Of a stretch of DNA of 64,000 nucleotides, positions 48,426 through 56,904 are shown one piece after another. A program made the position numbers and the translations under genes. The stretch comes from an uncultured Coriobacteriia bacterium (GTDB lineage: Bacteria > Actinomycetota > Coriobacteriia > Coriobacteriales > QAMH01): assembly GCA_948466335.1 (NCBI GenBank), contig CAOKAE010000007.1, forward strand, positions 1 to 64,000, given 5' to 3'. Each line of letters starts with the position of its first letter. Position 1 is the first letter of the stretch. The notes under the pieces are model-generated. The model was not told where the DNA came from, made no database searches, and saw nothing but the letters and a program-made list of their open reading frames with translations.

Positions 48426-48767
48426 ATGGACTACATCCGCGCAATCGAGCAGCAGCAGATCAAGGAGATTCCCGAGTTCTTCCCCGGATCTCACGTCAAG
48501 GTTCACTATCGCATCAAAGAGGGTAATCGCGAGCGCATCCAGGTGTTCGAGGGCGACGTGATTCGTCGTCACGGCTCCTCCAACCGCGAGACCTTCACCG
48601 TCCGCAAGGTCTCCTTCGGCGTGGGCGTCGAGCGTACCTTCCCCGTGCATTCCCCCAAGATCGAGAAGATCGAGGTCGTGCGTCACGGTGCCGTGCGCCG
48701 CGCCAAGCTCTACTACCTGCGCGACAAGGTCGGCAAGGCCGCCCGTCTGCGCGAAAAGGGCTTCTAA
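48426..48767 (+). CDS. rplS: 50S ribosomal protein L19
   Basis: A 113-residue ribosomal protein at the subunit interface. [55 protein letters not shown] and [10 protein letters not shown] are characteristic. AAAAGGAACAGGC precedes the ATG. It is followed in the same frame by sequence resembling the N-terminus of RNase HII. Confidence 0.98.
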   Translation: MDYIRAIEQQQIKEIPEFFPGSHVKVHYRIKEGNRERIQVFEGDVIRRHGSSNRETFTVRKVSFGVGVERTFPVHSPKIEKIEVVRHGAVRRAKLYYLRDKVGKAARLREKGF

Positions 48768-48793
48768 ATCGGCCTCACCAAGAAAGAACGCGA

Positions 48794-48825
48794 AGAGCTC
48801 CGCAGGGTACATACCGCGGAGCTCT
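48794..48825 (+). terminator. Strong hairpin between rplS and rnhB
   Basis: AGAGCTCCGC (48794-48803) pairs perfectly with GCGGAGCTCT (48816-48825), with an inner GGTA/TACC stem. ATTCGTTT follows. It can end the rplS transcript, or attenuate read-through into rnhB. Confidence 0.65.
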
Positions 48826-48833
48826 ATTCGTTT

Positions 48834-49451
48834 ATGCGCGAGATCGTGCCCGAGGGCATCGTCGTCGGCATCGACGAGGTGGGCAGGGGAGCACTTGCCG
48901 GTCCGCTCATGACCGCCTGCGTCGCCTTGCCAGACGAGCCGCAGGTCATCGGGCTCGACGACTCGAAGAAACTCTCGCCCAAGCGCCGTGCCGAGCTGGC
49001 CGCGCAGATCGAAGAGACGGCTCTCGGCATCGGCATCGGGCATGTCGGGCCGGCAGAAATCGACGCCTGCGGCATGGCGGCATCCCTGCGCGTCGCGATG
49101 TCGCGAGCGCTCGAGGCCTGCAGGATCGACCTCGCCGCGCGGGGAAACGACGGTGCCATCGCCGGCGTGCTCATCGATGGCAATCCCGTGCACGTGCACG
49201 AGCATGAGGTGTGCGTCGTCAAGGGGGATGGCAAGCTCGCGTGCATTGCCGCGGCGAGCATCGTCGCCAAGGTCGCCCGCGACAACCTGATGGTCGAGCT
49301 CGCGCGGGAGTATCCGTCCTATGGATTCGAGAGCAACAAGGGCTATGGATCGGCAGCGCATATCGCCGCTCTCAAGGAGCGAGGTGCAAGCGACGTGCAC
49401 CGTCGGAGCTTCCTCGGCAACATACTCGCCGAACAACAAACTCTGTTGTAG
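48834..49451 (+). CDS. rnhB: Ribonuclease HII
   Basis: A 205-residue enzyme removing ribonucleotides from DNA. GIDEVGRGALAGP holds the first Asp-Glu pair, GLDDSKKLSPKRR follows, and the later Asp and KGYGSAAHIAALKERG fit the family. The ATG at 48834 gives a short N-terminus. The 22 codons before it, in frame back to the rplS stop (GLTKKEREELRRVHTAELYS), look like the usual RNase HII N-terminal helix but contain no ATG, GTG or TTG. The true start is therefore uncertain. Confidence 0.9.
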   Translation: MREIVPEGIVVGIDEVGRGALAGPLMTACVALPDEPQVIGLDDSKKLSPKRRAELAAQIEETALGIGIGHVGPAEIDACGMAASLRVAMSRALEACRIDLAARGNDGAIAGVLIDGNPVHVHEHEVCVVKGDGKLACIAAASIVAKVARDNLMVELAREYPSYGFESNKGYGSAAHIAALKERGASDVHRRSFLGNILAEQQTLL

Positions 49452-49549
49452 AATGACAGGTCATGCGCGTGCGAAACGTGCGCTTTGCGCACGCCCACGT
49501 GCCTATACGTGAACAGAGAAAACTTGCAAGCAACGTACAGGAGTTCTTA

Positions 49550-51379
49550 ATGGCGCAACGCAAGTCGTCTGGAAGCGGCTCGGGCAAGAAGGCCGAGTCG
49601 GACAGCGAGAAGAAGAAACGCGCGAAGGAGCGCGAGAAGGCCGCCAAGCAGCGAGCCAAGGACCGGGCAAGGCAGGAGAAGGACGCCGAGCGTTACCGCA
49701 AGGCAGCCGAGGCCGCACGCAAGCGTGCCGCTGACGAGCGCGCCAAACGCGCGGCCCAGGAAAACGATCCTGTCTACCAGGAGAAGAAGCGCAAGGAGGC
49801 TGAGAGGCTCAAGGAGCGCGGCAAGCGCGAGATGGAACGCCAGCGCAAACGCTCGGACCGCCGCGCCGCCGCCGCGGCGCGTTCCAAGGCCCGGGTCGAC
49901 GAGCGCGACGCCCAGAAGTCCGGCGGCATATCGAGCGTCGAGCGCAAACGTCGCCAACGCGAGTACGCCGACCTCGAGCGTCGCCAGGCGCTTGCGAAGC
50001 AGAAGAAGGGCAACGCGCCCAAGTCCAGGCGCAACAGCAAGAGCCTCGCATGCCTCGTGCTCATCATCATTCTCACCATAGCCTCGGCCATCGCACTGTA
50101 TCCGCCACAGGACAAGATCACCATGGGCCTCGACATCCAGGGCGGCGTCTCGGTCAACCTCAAGGCGACGACGGCGGATGGGTCGCCCATCACCGCCGAG
50201 CAGATGGAGCAGACGCAGAAGGTCATCTCCAATCGCGTCAACGCATCCGGTGCCGCTGCCGCGACCATCCAGCAGCAGGGAAGCGACGCGTTCCTCGTCC
50301 AGGTTCCCGGTGCAGCCGAAAACTCCCAGGCCATCCTCGATACCCTGAGCAGCCAGGGCGTCCTTGAGTTCGTGAACGTCGAGACCATCACCGACGAGAC
50401 GGTCCGCAACTACATCAAGCAGGGCCTCACGGGCATGAACCTCAAGAAGGAAGGCGTCGCGTACACGCCGTTCATGACGGGCGAGAACGTCGAGAACGTC
50501 ACGGTCGACCGCCCGCAGGCATCGGCCGAATACGCCGTCAACCTGCAGCTTGACGCTACGGGCACCACCGAGTTCGCCACGGTCACGCGCGAGCTCGTGA
50601 GCACGAAGGGCCAGATTGCCATCCTACTCGACGGTGTCGTCGAGTCGGCCCCGGCAGTGCAGTCCGCCATCACCAACGGTCAGGTGCAGATCACGGGCAA
50701 CTACACCGTCGAGGAGGCAAACGCCCTCAAGACCATCATCGACTCCGGCTCGCTGCCGGTGTCCCTCTCCATCGAGCAGGCCTCCACGGTCGGCCCGACG
50801 CTCGGCCAGCAGGCCCTGTGGTCGGGCATACTCGCCGCCCTCATCGGCATCGCGCTCGTCATCGTGTGGCTGCTCGTCTTCTACAAGGGGCTTGGCTTGT
50901 TGCCCGCCGCCTCGATTTTCCTCATGTCCGTTGTCTACCTCGGCTTGCTTGCCTTGCTCTCGCAGGTGGGCTGGTTCTCGCTCACCTTGCCGGGCATCGC
51001 GGGCATCATCGTCAACATCGGCATGTCGGCCGACTCCTCCATCCTCATCATGGAATGCTTCCACGAGCAGATACGCGAGGGCAAGTCGGTCAAGACGGCT
51101 GCTACAGCCGGCGTCAAGGAAGGCATCTTCACCTCGCTCGACGCCGACGTGGTTACGCTCGTCTCGGCGCTCATCCTCTACTTCTTCGCCATGGGCGACG
51201 TACGTGGCTTCGGCCTCACCCTTGCCCTCGGCATCATCTGCGACCTCGTCGTCATGGCGCTGTTCAGCGGTCCCATCATGCGTGTCCTTGGCCCGCGCGT
51301 CATCGATCGCCATCCCGCGTTCTGGGGTATCGTCGATGACGTCAACGAGGGCGAATACATCGCGAAGGAGGCGGTGTAA
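49550..51379 (+). CDS. secD: Protein translocase subunit SecD with charged N-terminal extension
   Basis: A 609-residue membrane protein driving late steps of Sec export with the proton gradient. The first 165 residues are a very highly charged Lys/Arg/Glu/Ala coiled coil in the cytoplasm. The first transmembrane helix follows (SLACLVLIIILTIASAIALY), then GLDIQGGVSVNL, the periplasmic domain, and the five C-terminal helices with ADSSILIMECFHEQIREGKS. ATG 49550 follows CAGGAG. Known SecD proteins usually lack such a long basic extension. secF starts directly after the stop. Confidence 0.94.
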   Translation: MAQRKSSGSGSGKKAESDSEKKKRAKEREKAAKQRAKDRARQEKDAERYRKAAEAARKRAADERAKRAAQENDPVYQEKKRKEAERLKERGKREMERQRKRSDRRAAAAARSKARVDERDAQKSGGISSVERKRRQREYADLERRQALAKQKKGNAPKSRRNSKSLACLVLIIILTIASAIALYPPQDKITMGLDIQGGVSVNLKATTADGSPITAEQMEQTQKVISNRVNASGAAAATIQQQGSDAFLVQVPGAAENSQAILDTLSSQGVLEFVNVETITDETVRNYIKQGLTGMNLKKEGVAYTPFMTGENVENVTVDRPQASAEYAVNLQLDATGTTEFATVTRELVSTKGQIAILLDGVVESAPAVQSAITNGQVQITGNYTVEEANALKTIIDSGSLPVSLSIEQASTVGPTLGQQALWSGILAALIGIALVIVWLLVFYKGLGLLPAASIFLMSVVYLGLLALLSQVGWFSLTLPGIAGIIVNIGMSADSSILIMECFHEQIREGKSVKTAATAGVKEGIFTSLDADVVTLVSALILYFFAMGDVRGFGLTLALGIICDLVVMALFSGPIMRVLGPRVIDRHPAFWGIVDDVNEGEYIAKEAV

Positions 51380-53020
51380 ATGTACTCGTTGAGACCCCAT
51401 ACCAAATTCGATTTCGTCAGGCTCTGGAAGTACGGCTTTAGGCTCTCGGGCGTGCTCATCGCCCTGGCCATCGTCGGCTTCATCGTGAGCACGGTGCTTA
51501 CGGGCGCCCCGCTCACGCTTGGCACCGAGTTCTCGGGTGGTACCTCCATCCAGATCAACAATGCCGGTGACGTCACCGAAGACCAGATAAAAGATGCGTT
51601 TGCCACGGCGGCAAGCGAACTTGGCTACGAGACGCAGATCTCGTCGATCCAGGCCGCCGCCGACATGACGGGTGGCAACGGATACATCGTCAAGACCACC
51701 GACACCGTGTCCACCAACGCGAGCGAGATCATGGGCCACGTCGAGCAGGCCCTCGGTCTGGACGAGAACACCGTCGAGATCGAGACCATCGGCGCGAGCT
51801 GGGGCGCCTCGGTCATCTGGAGCTCGATACTGGCGTTCTTCCTCTCGTGTCTCGGCATCCTCGCCGTCATCGCCATCCGCTACCGCGAGCCGCGCATGGG
51901 CGTCGTCGCCCTCATCTGCCTGTTCCACGACATGATCGTCGTGCTCGGCATCTACGCCTGGGCGGGCCTCTTCTTCCACATGGAGATTACCTCCGACGTT
52001 ATCGCAGCCCTGCTCGCCATCATCGGCTATTCGCTCTACGATACCGTCGTCGTATTCCACCGCATCTCCAAGAACGCGTCGCCGCAGATGAAGTGCAGTC
52101 TGCTCACCTGCGCGAACAGGTCGCTCAACGAGGTCATCGTCCGTACCATCAACACCTCGATCACCTCTGTCATCCCCGTCGTGTTCATGCTCATCATCGG
52201 TACCGACACCCTCGTCGACTTCGCCTTCGCGATGTTCTGCGGCATGGTGGTCGGCGTCTACTCGACGCTTGCCATCTCGGCGCCCATCTACAGCAAATGG
52301 AAGGCCAAGGAACCGGCCTATGCGCGCCTCGAGTCCAAGTACCCCTACGAGGTCGTCCAGTCTCCCTTCACCAAGCAGATGATGATCGAGGCCCGCAAGG
52401 AGACCTCCGTCAAGCTCAAGGAGGAGAAGGAGGAGCGCCGTCAGGCCAAGGAAGCCGAGCGTGCCGAACAGGCTAAGATCAAGGCCGAGGAGAAGGAGGC
52501 CCTGCGCGAGGCCGCCAAGGGCGAGCACGATGCTGCGAAGAAGGCCAAGCAGAAGGCCGAGGAGGCCCGCGAAGAGGCCAAGCAGGCCGAGCGGGATGCC
52601 GAAGCCGCCATTGACGAGGAGTTCGAGCCGGACAAGGCCGCCGTCGAGCTCGAGCTCGTCGAGGAAGCCCCGCAGACCGAGGAGGCCGCTGCCGTCGAAG
52701 AGGGTGCACAGGCCGAGCGGGTCCAGGAGGCCGAGCAGGTCGAGCAAGTTGATGAGCCCGGGCAAGCCGGAGAGTCCGAAGAGGCGGCTGCCGTCTCTGA
52801 CGAGCAACAGGTCGCTCAGGACCTCGAGGAAAAGCCCGTTTCCGTAGATGAACCCGCAGCAGTAAACGACGTCGACGCGGCCGTGGAGACAAGCCACGGG
52901 AGCGGGAAGTATTCCGCCGAGAAACGCGATGGCCATGACGATGTCGTCACCACGACGACCAGTTTCTCGTACGGGTACGTCTCGAACGCGGACGATTCCA
53001 CGGACAAGGATGACGAATAG
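51380..53020 (+). CDS. secF: Protein translocase subunit SecF with charged C-terminal extension
   Basis: A 546-residue protein. The N-terminal 300 residues form SecF: first helix GVLIALAIVGFIVSTVL, LGTEFSGGTSIQI, and the membrane core with YSLYDTVVVFHRISKN and NTSITSVIPVVFM. The rest is a Lys/Glu/Ala coiled coil followed by an acidic Val/Glu/Gln tail of more than 200 residues, cytoplasmic. Together with the basic SecD extension it may form an intermolecular coiled coil. The ATG directly follows the secD stop. Confidence 0.94.
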   Translation: MYSLRPHTKFDFVRLWKYGFRLSGVLIALAIVGFIVSTVLTGAPLTLGTEFSGGTSIQINNAGDVTEDQIKDAFATAASELGYETQISSIQAAADMTGGNGYIVKTTDTVSTNASEIMGHVEQALGLDENTVEIETIGASWGASVIWSSILAFFLSCLGILAVIAIRYREPRMGVVALICLFHDMIVVLGIYAWAGLFFHMEITSDVIAALLAIIGYSLYDTVVVFHRISKNASPQMKCSLLTCANRSLNEVIVRTINTSITSVIPVVFMLIIGTDTLVDFAFAMFCGMVVGVYSTLAISAPIYSKWKAKEPAYARLESKYPYEVVQSPFTKQMMIEARKETSVKLKEEKEERRQAKEAERAEQAKIKAEEKEALREAAKGEHDAAKKAKQKAEEAREEAKQAERDAEAAIDEEFEPDKAAVELELVEEAPQTEEAAAVEEGAQAERVQEAEQVEQVDEPGQAGESEEAAAVSDEQQVAQDLEEKPVSVDEPAAVNDVDAAVETSHGSGKYSAEKRDGHDDVVTTTTSFSYGYVSNADDSTDKDDE

Positions 53021-53027
53021 CCGCATG

Positions 53028-53053
53028 ACGGGCCGCCTCGAGCGGCCCGTTTC
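53028..53053 (+). terminator. Terminator after secF
   Basis: ACGGGCCGC (53028-53036) and GCGGCCCGT (53042-53050) form a perfect 9-bp stem with a five-base loop, followed by TTTCC. Confidence 0.75.
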
Positions 53054-53135
53054 CTCTGGCGCGTGACACATTCGACTGGGCAACTTGTCATGCGTCAGAG
53101 GAAACCATGTCTCAGCTTTGTGCAACAATCTTGCC

Positions 53136-56100
53136 ATGAACGCCACTGACAAACATACCACCCTGCTTGTCGAGCCCGTTGACGAGGCGCGGGTAAACGA
53201 TGTCTCCGCAGCCTGCAGGCTCGGCTCGCTCGTCTCCCGCGTACTCGTGGCTCGGGGCATCGATACGCCGGCAGCCGTCCGCGAGTTCCTGTCACCCTCC
53301 CTCGAGCGTGATTGGGTCGACCCGGCGCTCGTTCCCGGTTTGGCGCAGGTCGCCGACAGCCTGCAAGCGGCCATCGAGGGCGGCAAACGCATACTCGTCT
53401 TCGGGGATTTCGACGTGGACGGCATTACGGCGACGGCCATTTCCGTGCGGGCGCTTCATGCGCTTGGCGCACGTGCGTGGGGCCTCATTCCGCATCGTTA
53501 CGAAGAGGGATATGCGCTTTCGGAAGCCGCGATCGAACGCGCCATGGTCTACGAGCCAGACCTCATCATGACCGTCGATTGCGGTATCTCCTGCGCAAAG
53601 GAGGTCGAGGGCCTTCTCGAACGCGGCATTGAGGTGTGCATTACCGATCACCACGAACCGGGCGATGCGGTTCCCGTCGGAGTGCCCGTGGCCGATCCCA
53701 AGCTCGATCCGGACTGTCCCTCGCGTGACCTTGCCGGTGCCGGTGTCGCGCTCAAGCTCTTCTGCCTGCTGGGGGCGCGCATGGGCAAGCCCGATCTTTG
53801 GCTCGAGCTCACCGACCTCGCCGCCCTCGGCACCATCGCCGATCTCATGCCGCTCGTGGGCGAAAACCGCTCCCTGGTCGCCCATGGGCTCGCACGCATG
53901 CGCAACGTCACCCGCGTCGGCTTGCTGGCGCTTGCCACCGTCTGCGGTGTCGAGCCCGACGCCATCACCGCGACGCGCCTGTCCTTCTCGCTCATCCCCC
54001 GCCTCCATGCCGCGGGTCGCATGCAGGAGGCGACCATCGCCTATGACCTTCTCATGTGTGACGATCTTGACCAGGCGCAGAAGATCGCGACACAGCTCGA
54101 GGAGATAAACGACCTGCGTCGCCAGACGGAAGTCGAGCTTAACGCCCAGGTCGAGGAGCAACTTGCGGGCGTCGATACCGACGCCCCCATCATCGTGGCC
54201 GCCGGGGAGGGTTGGCACGAGGGCGTGAAGGGCATCGTCGCATCCCGTATCGCGCGGGCGAAGAAGAAGCCGGTCATCATCTTCTCGGTCGAAGACGGAC
54301 AGGCACGGGGGTCGGGGCGCACCTACGGCGACATCAACCTGTTCGAGCTTGCCGGTTCGTGCTCGGATCTTTTCGAGAAGTTCGGCGGGCATGCCGCCGC
54401 CATCGGCATCACGCTTCCCGTCGACAAGCTCGACGAGCTCAGGGAACGCCTTTGCACCCAGGTGCTCGAGTTGCGCCGCGAGGCATCTGTCACCGGCGTG
54501 CACGTCGACGCCATCGCACGCGTCGAGGAATGCACGGTCGAGCAGTTCGGCGAGCTCGAAATGCTACAGCCCTGCGGTAACGGCAACCCCACGCCGCTTC
54601 TGGCCCTTCACGGCGTCTTTCTCGAAGACCGGGGCGTCGTCGGCAAGCAGGCCAACCATTTCAGGTTCAACGCGAGCGATGGCGTCGCGCAGGTGCCGGG
54701 CATCTACTTCGGGCCGGAGAACCTACCCGACCTCGTCGACTGCACGACGATATGCGATGTGGTCTTCGAGCCCATCGTCGACGAGTATCGTGGTCGCAAG
54801 ACTCCCAAGCTCATGACCAAGAACATACTCCTCGACCATGAGCCTGCCCCGCAGACGAAGATGGCCACGCGCATCGACGAGCTCTTCTCGTTACAAGACG
54901 AGATTTGCGAGACGGGAGATTACGCCGGCATCACGCAAGTGCCTCGTTTCAACACCAAGGTCGTGGGCGTCACCTACGAGAACCGCCAGGACGTGCTCAG
55001 CGGGCTTGAGGCGGGTGTCGAGCTTGCCCTCAAACGCGACGCGGCCAACGAATACGACGCCAACGCCATTGCCGTCACCTTGCTCGACGGCACCCAGATC
55101 GGCTATCTCAACAAGCACCTCGCCAAGCAGCTTGCTCCCGTCATGGACTCTGGCGTTGCCTACGATGCAGCAGTCAGTGCCGTAACGGGTGGTCCTACAG
55201 GCGGACAGGCCGATACACGCATGCCCGGTCCCCTGGGCGTGCGCGACCCAGGGGTGGTCGACCGCAGCTACGGCGTTAACATCGTCGTGCGCCGCGTCGA
55301 CCTCGACATGCAAAACCCGGAGACGGATGAACGGGAGACGCGACGTGCGCTTGATGAGGCGAAGTCCCGTTGGCAGCAGGTGCCCGCAGCCGAGCTCGAT
55401 GATGCCCTGCGCACGGCGTTCATTGGCGAGCATGCCCTGCATGAGGCGCAGGTGCGGGCCCTGGACGCGCTTGGGCGCGGACGCAACACGTTGGCCATCA
55501 TGGCAACGGGCCGGGGCAAGTCGCTCATCTTCCACTTGCATGCGGCACGCATGGCGTTGCGCGAGGGCAAGGCGTGCGTCTTCATCTACCCGTTGCGTGC
55601 CCTCGTCGCCGACCAGGCCTTTCATCTGCAGGAGACCTTCGCGCAATTTGGCCTTGTTGTCTCCGTCTTGACGGGCGAGAGTTCGGAGGAGACACGCAAA
55701 GAAGTCTACGATGGTCTGGCAGACGGCAGCGTCAACTGCGTGCTCACCACGCCGGAGTTCCTTTCCATCCACGCGGAGCGCTTTGCGCGGTCCGGTCGCG
55801 TCGGGTTCGTCGTCGTGGACGAGGCGCATCATGTCGCCCTGGCCCGTGTGGGTAACCGCAGCGCCTACGCGAGCCTTGACGTCACACTCGCCACGCTCGG
55901 CAACCCCCTCGTCCTCGCGGTCACGGCAACCGCCGGTACGCAGGAAACGCAGGTTATACGCTCGACCCTCTCCATCGAAGAGCTCGTGCTCGACCCGACG
56001 GTGCGCGAGAACCTCTCCATCGACGACCATCGCGACATCCGCAATCGCGAGCAGTACCTTGCGGGAATAGTCGCGAGTGGCGAGAAGTGCGTCGTGTACG

Positions 56101-56855
56101 TCAATTCCCGCGACCAGTCGCTTTCGCTCACGCGCATGCTGCGCCATCGCCTTCCCCGCCTCGCGCCCCATGTGGGCTTCTACAACGCCGGCCTCTCGAA
56201 GGCGGACCGCAAGGCGATAGAGGACGCCTTCAGAAGCGGCGAGCTGCGCTGCATCATCTCGACGAGCGCCTTCGGGGAGGGCATCGACATTCCCGATATC
56301 GAGCACGTCGTCCTCTACCACCTGCCGTTCAACGACATCGAGTTCAACCAGATGTCCGGGCGTGCCGGTCGCGACAGGCGTGACGCGACGATCCACCTGC
56401 TCTTCGGCTACGCCGACGCCCGCATAAACGAGAACATCCTGGAATCGGGGGCTCCGTCGAGAGACGCCCTCGTCGTTCTCTACCGCGTCTTGCGCGAACT
56501 TGCCCAGCAGGCCGCAGAGCAAGGCAACCAGGGGTTCTCCTGCACCAACCGCGAACTCGCGGAACGTGCCATGAGGCTCGACAGACGTGTTAAGCTAGAC
56601 GAATCGAGCGTGTCATGCGGCATATCCGTCTTTCGCGAGCTCGGGTTTATCGAGACGAGCGGGGCGAGCGTCGCGCGCTACATCACGCTCGTGCCTAATC
56701 CCGGGCATATGGAGCTCGAGCAGTCCGTGCGGTATCGCGAGGGCCTCGAGGAGCTCGAGATTTTCAAGTCATTCAAGGGCTGGGTGCTCAAGGCCGATGC
56801 ACAGCAGCTCCTCGAAAGGTTCAACCGGCCCATCCTGCCCGATGACGTGGCATGA
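53136..56855 (+). CDS. RecJ nuclease - HIRAN - DEAH helicase fusion
   Basis: A 1239-residue fusion for DNA repair. Residues about 1-590 are RecJ: first motif FGDFDVDGITAT near residue 90, DHH motif ITDHHEPG near residue 170, and the DHHA1 part with GRMQEATIAYDLL and GGHAAAIGI. Residues about 605-690 form a HIRAN domain (KVVGVTYENRQDVL, ANEYDANAIAV). Residues about 750-1240 are a RecQ-like helicase with ATGRGKSLIFHL, VVDEAHHVAL and FNQMSGRAGRDRR. ATG 53136 gives MNATDKHTT; a longer frame starts at 53085. Confidence 0.93.
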   Translation: MNATDKHTTLLVEPVDEARVNDVSAACRLGSLVSRVLVARGIDTPAAVREFLSPSLERDWVDPALVPGLAQVADSLQAAIEGGKRILVFGDFDVDGITATAISVRALHALGARAWGLIPHRYEEGYALSEAAIERAMVYEPDLIMTVDCGISCAKEVEGLLERGIEVCITDHHEPGDAVPVGVPVADPKLDPDCPSRDLAGAGVALKLFCLLGARMGKPDLWLELTDLAALGTIADLMPLVGENRSLVAHGLARMRNVTRVGLLALATVCGVEPDAITATRLSFSLIPRLHAAGRMQEATIAYDLLMCDDLDQAQKIATQLEEINDLRRQTEVELNAQVEEQLAGVDTDAPIIVAAGEGWHEGVKGIVASRIARAKKKPVIIFSVEDGQARGSGRTYGDINLFELAGSCSDLFEKFGGHAAAIGITLPVDKLDELRERLCTQVLELRREASVTGVHVDAIARVEECTVEQFGELEMLQPCGNGNPTPLLALHGVFLEDRGVVGKQANHFRFNASDGVAQVPGIYFGPENLPDLVDCTTICDVVFEPIVDEYRGRKTPKLMTKNILLDHEPAPQTKMATRIDELFSLQDEICETGDYAGITQVPRFNTKVVGVTYENRQDVLSGLEAGVELALKRDAANEYDANAIAVTLLDGTQIGYLNKHLAKQLAPVMDSGVAYDAAVSAVTGGPTGGQADTRMPGPLGVRDPGVVDRSYGVNIVVRRVDLDMQNPETDERETRRALDEAKSRWQQVPAAELDDALRTAFIGEHALHEAQVRALDALGRGRNTLAIMATGRGKSLIFHLHAARMALREGKACVFIYPLRALVADQAFHLQETFAQFGLVVSVLTGESSEETRKEVYDGLADGSVNCVLTTPEFLSIHAERFARSGRVGFVVVDEAHHVALARVGNRSAYASLDVTLATLGNPLVLAVTATAGTQETQVIRSTLSIEELVLDPTVRENLSIDDHRDIRNREQYLAGIVASGEKCVVYVNSRDQSLSLTRMLRHRLPRLAPHVGFYNAGLSKADRKAIEDAFRSGELRCIISTSAFGEGIDIPDIEHVVLYHLPFNDIEFNQMSGRAGRDRRDATIHLLFGYADARINENILESGAPSRDALVVLYRVLRELAQQAAEQGNQGFSCTNRELAERAMRLDRRVKLDESSVSCGISVFRELGFIETSGASVARYITLVPNPGHMELEQSVRYREGLEELEIFKSFKGWVLKADAQQLLERFNRPILPDDVA

Positions 56856-56904
56856 AGACGGCAAGGAGATACGGGAAGTGATTCGCGTGCGCGAGCAAAG
56901 GGAC

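Noticed and set aside
50624-53440. A 938-codon open frame antisense to secD, secF and the start of the recJ fusion
   Set aside because: Low-complexity leucine- and aspartate/histidine-rich translation without motifs, opposite to well-identified genes.
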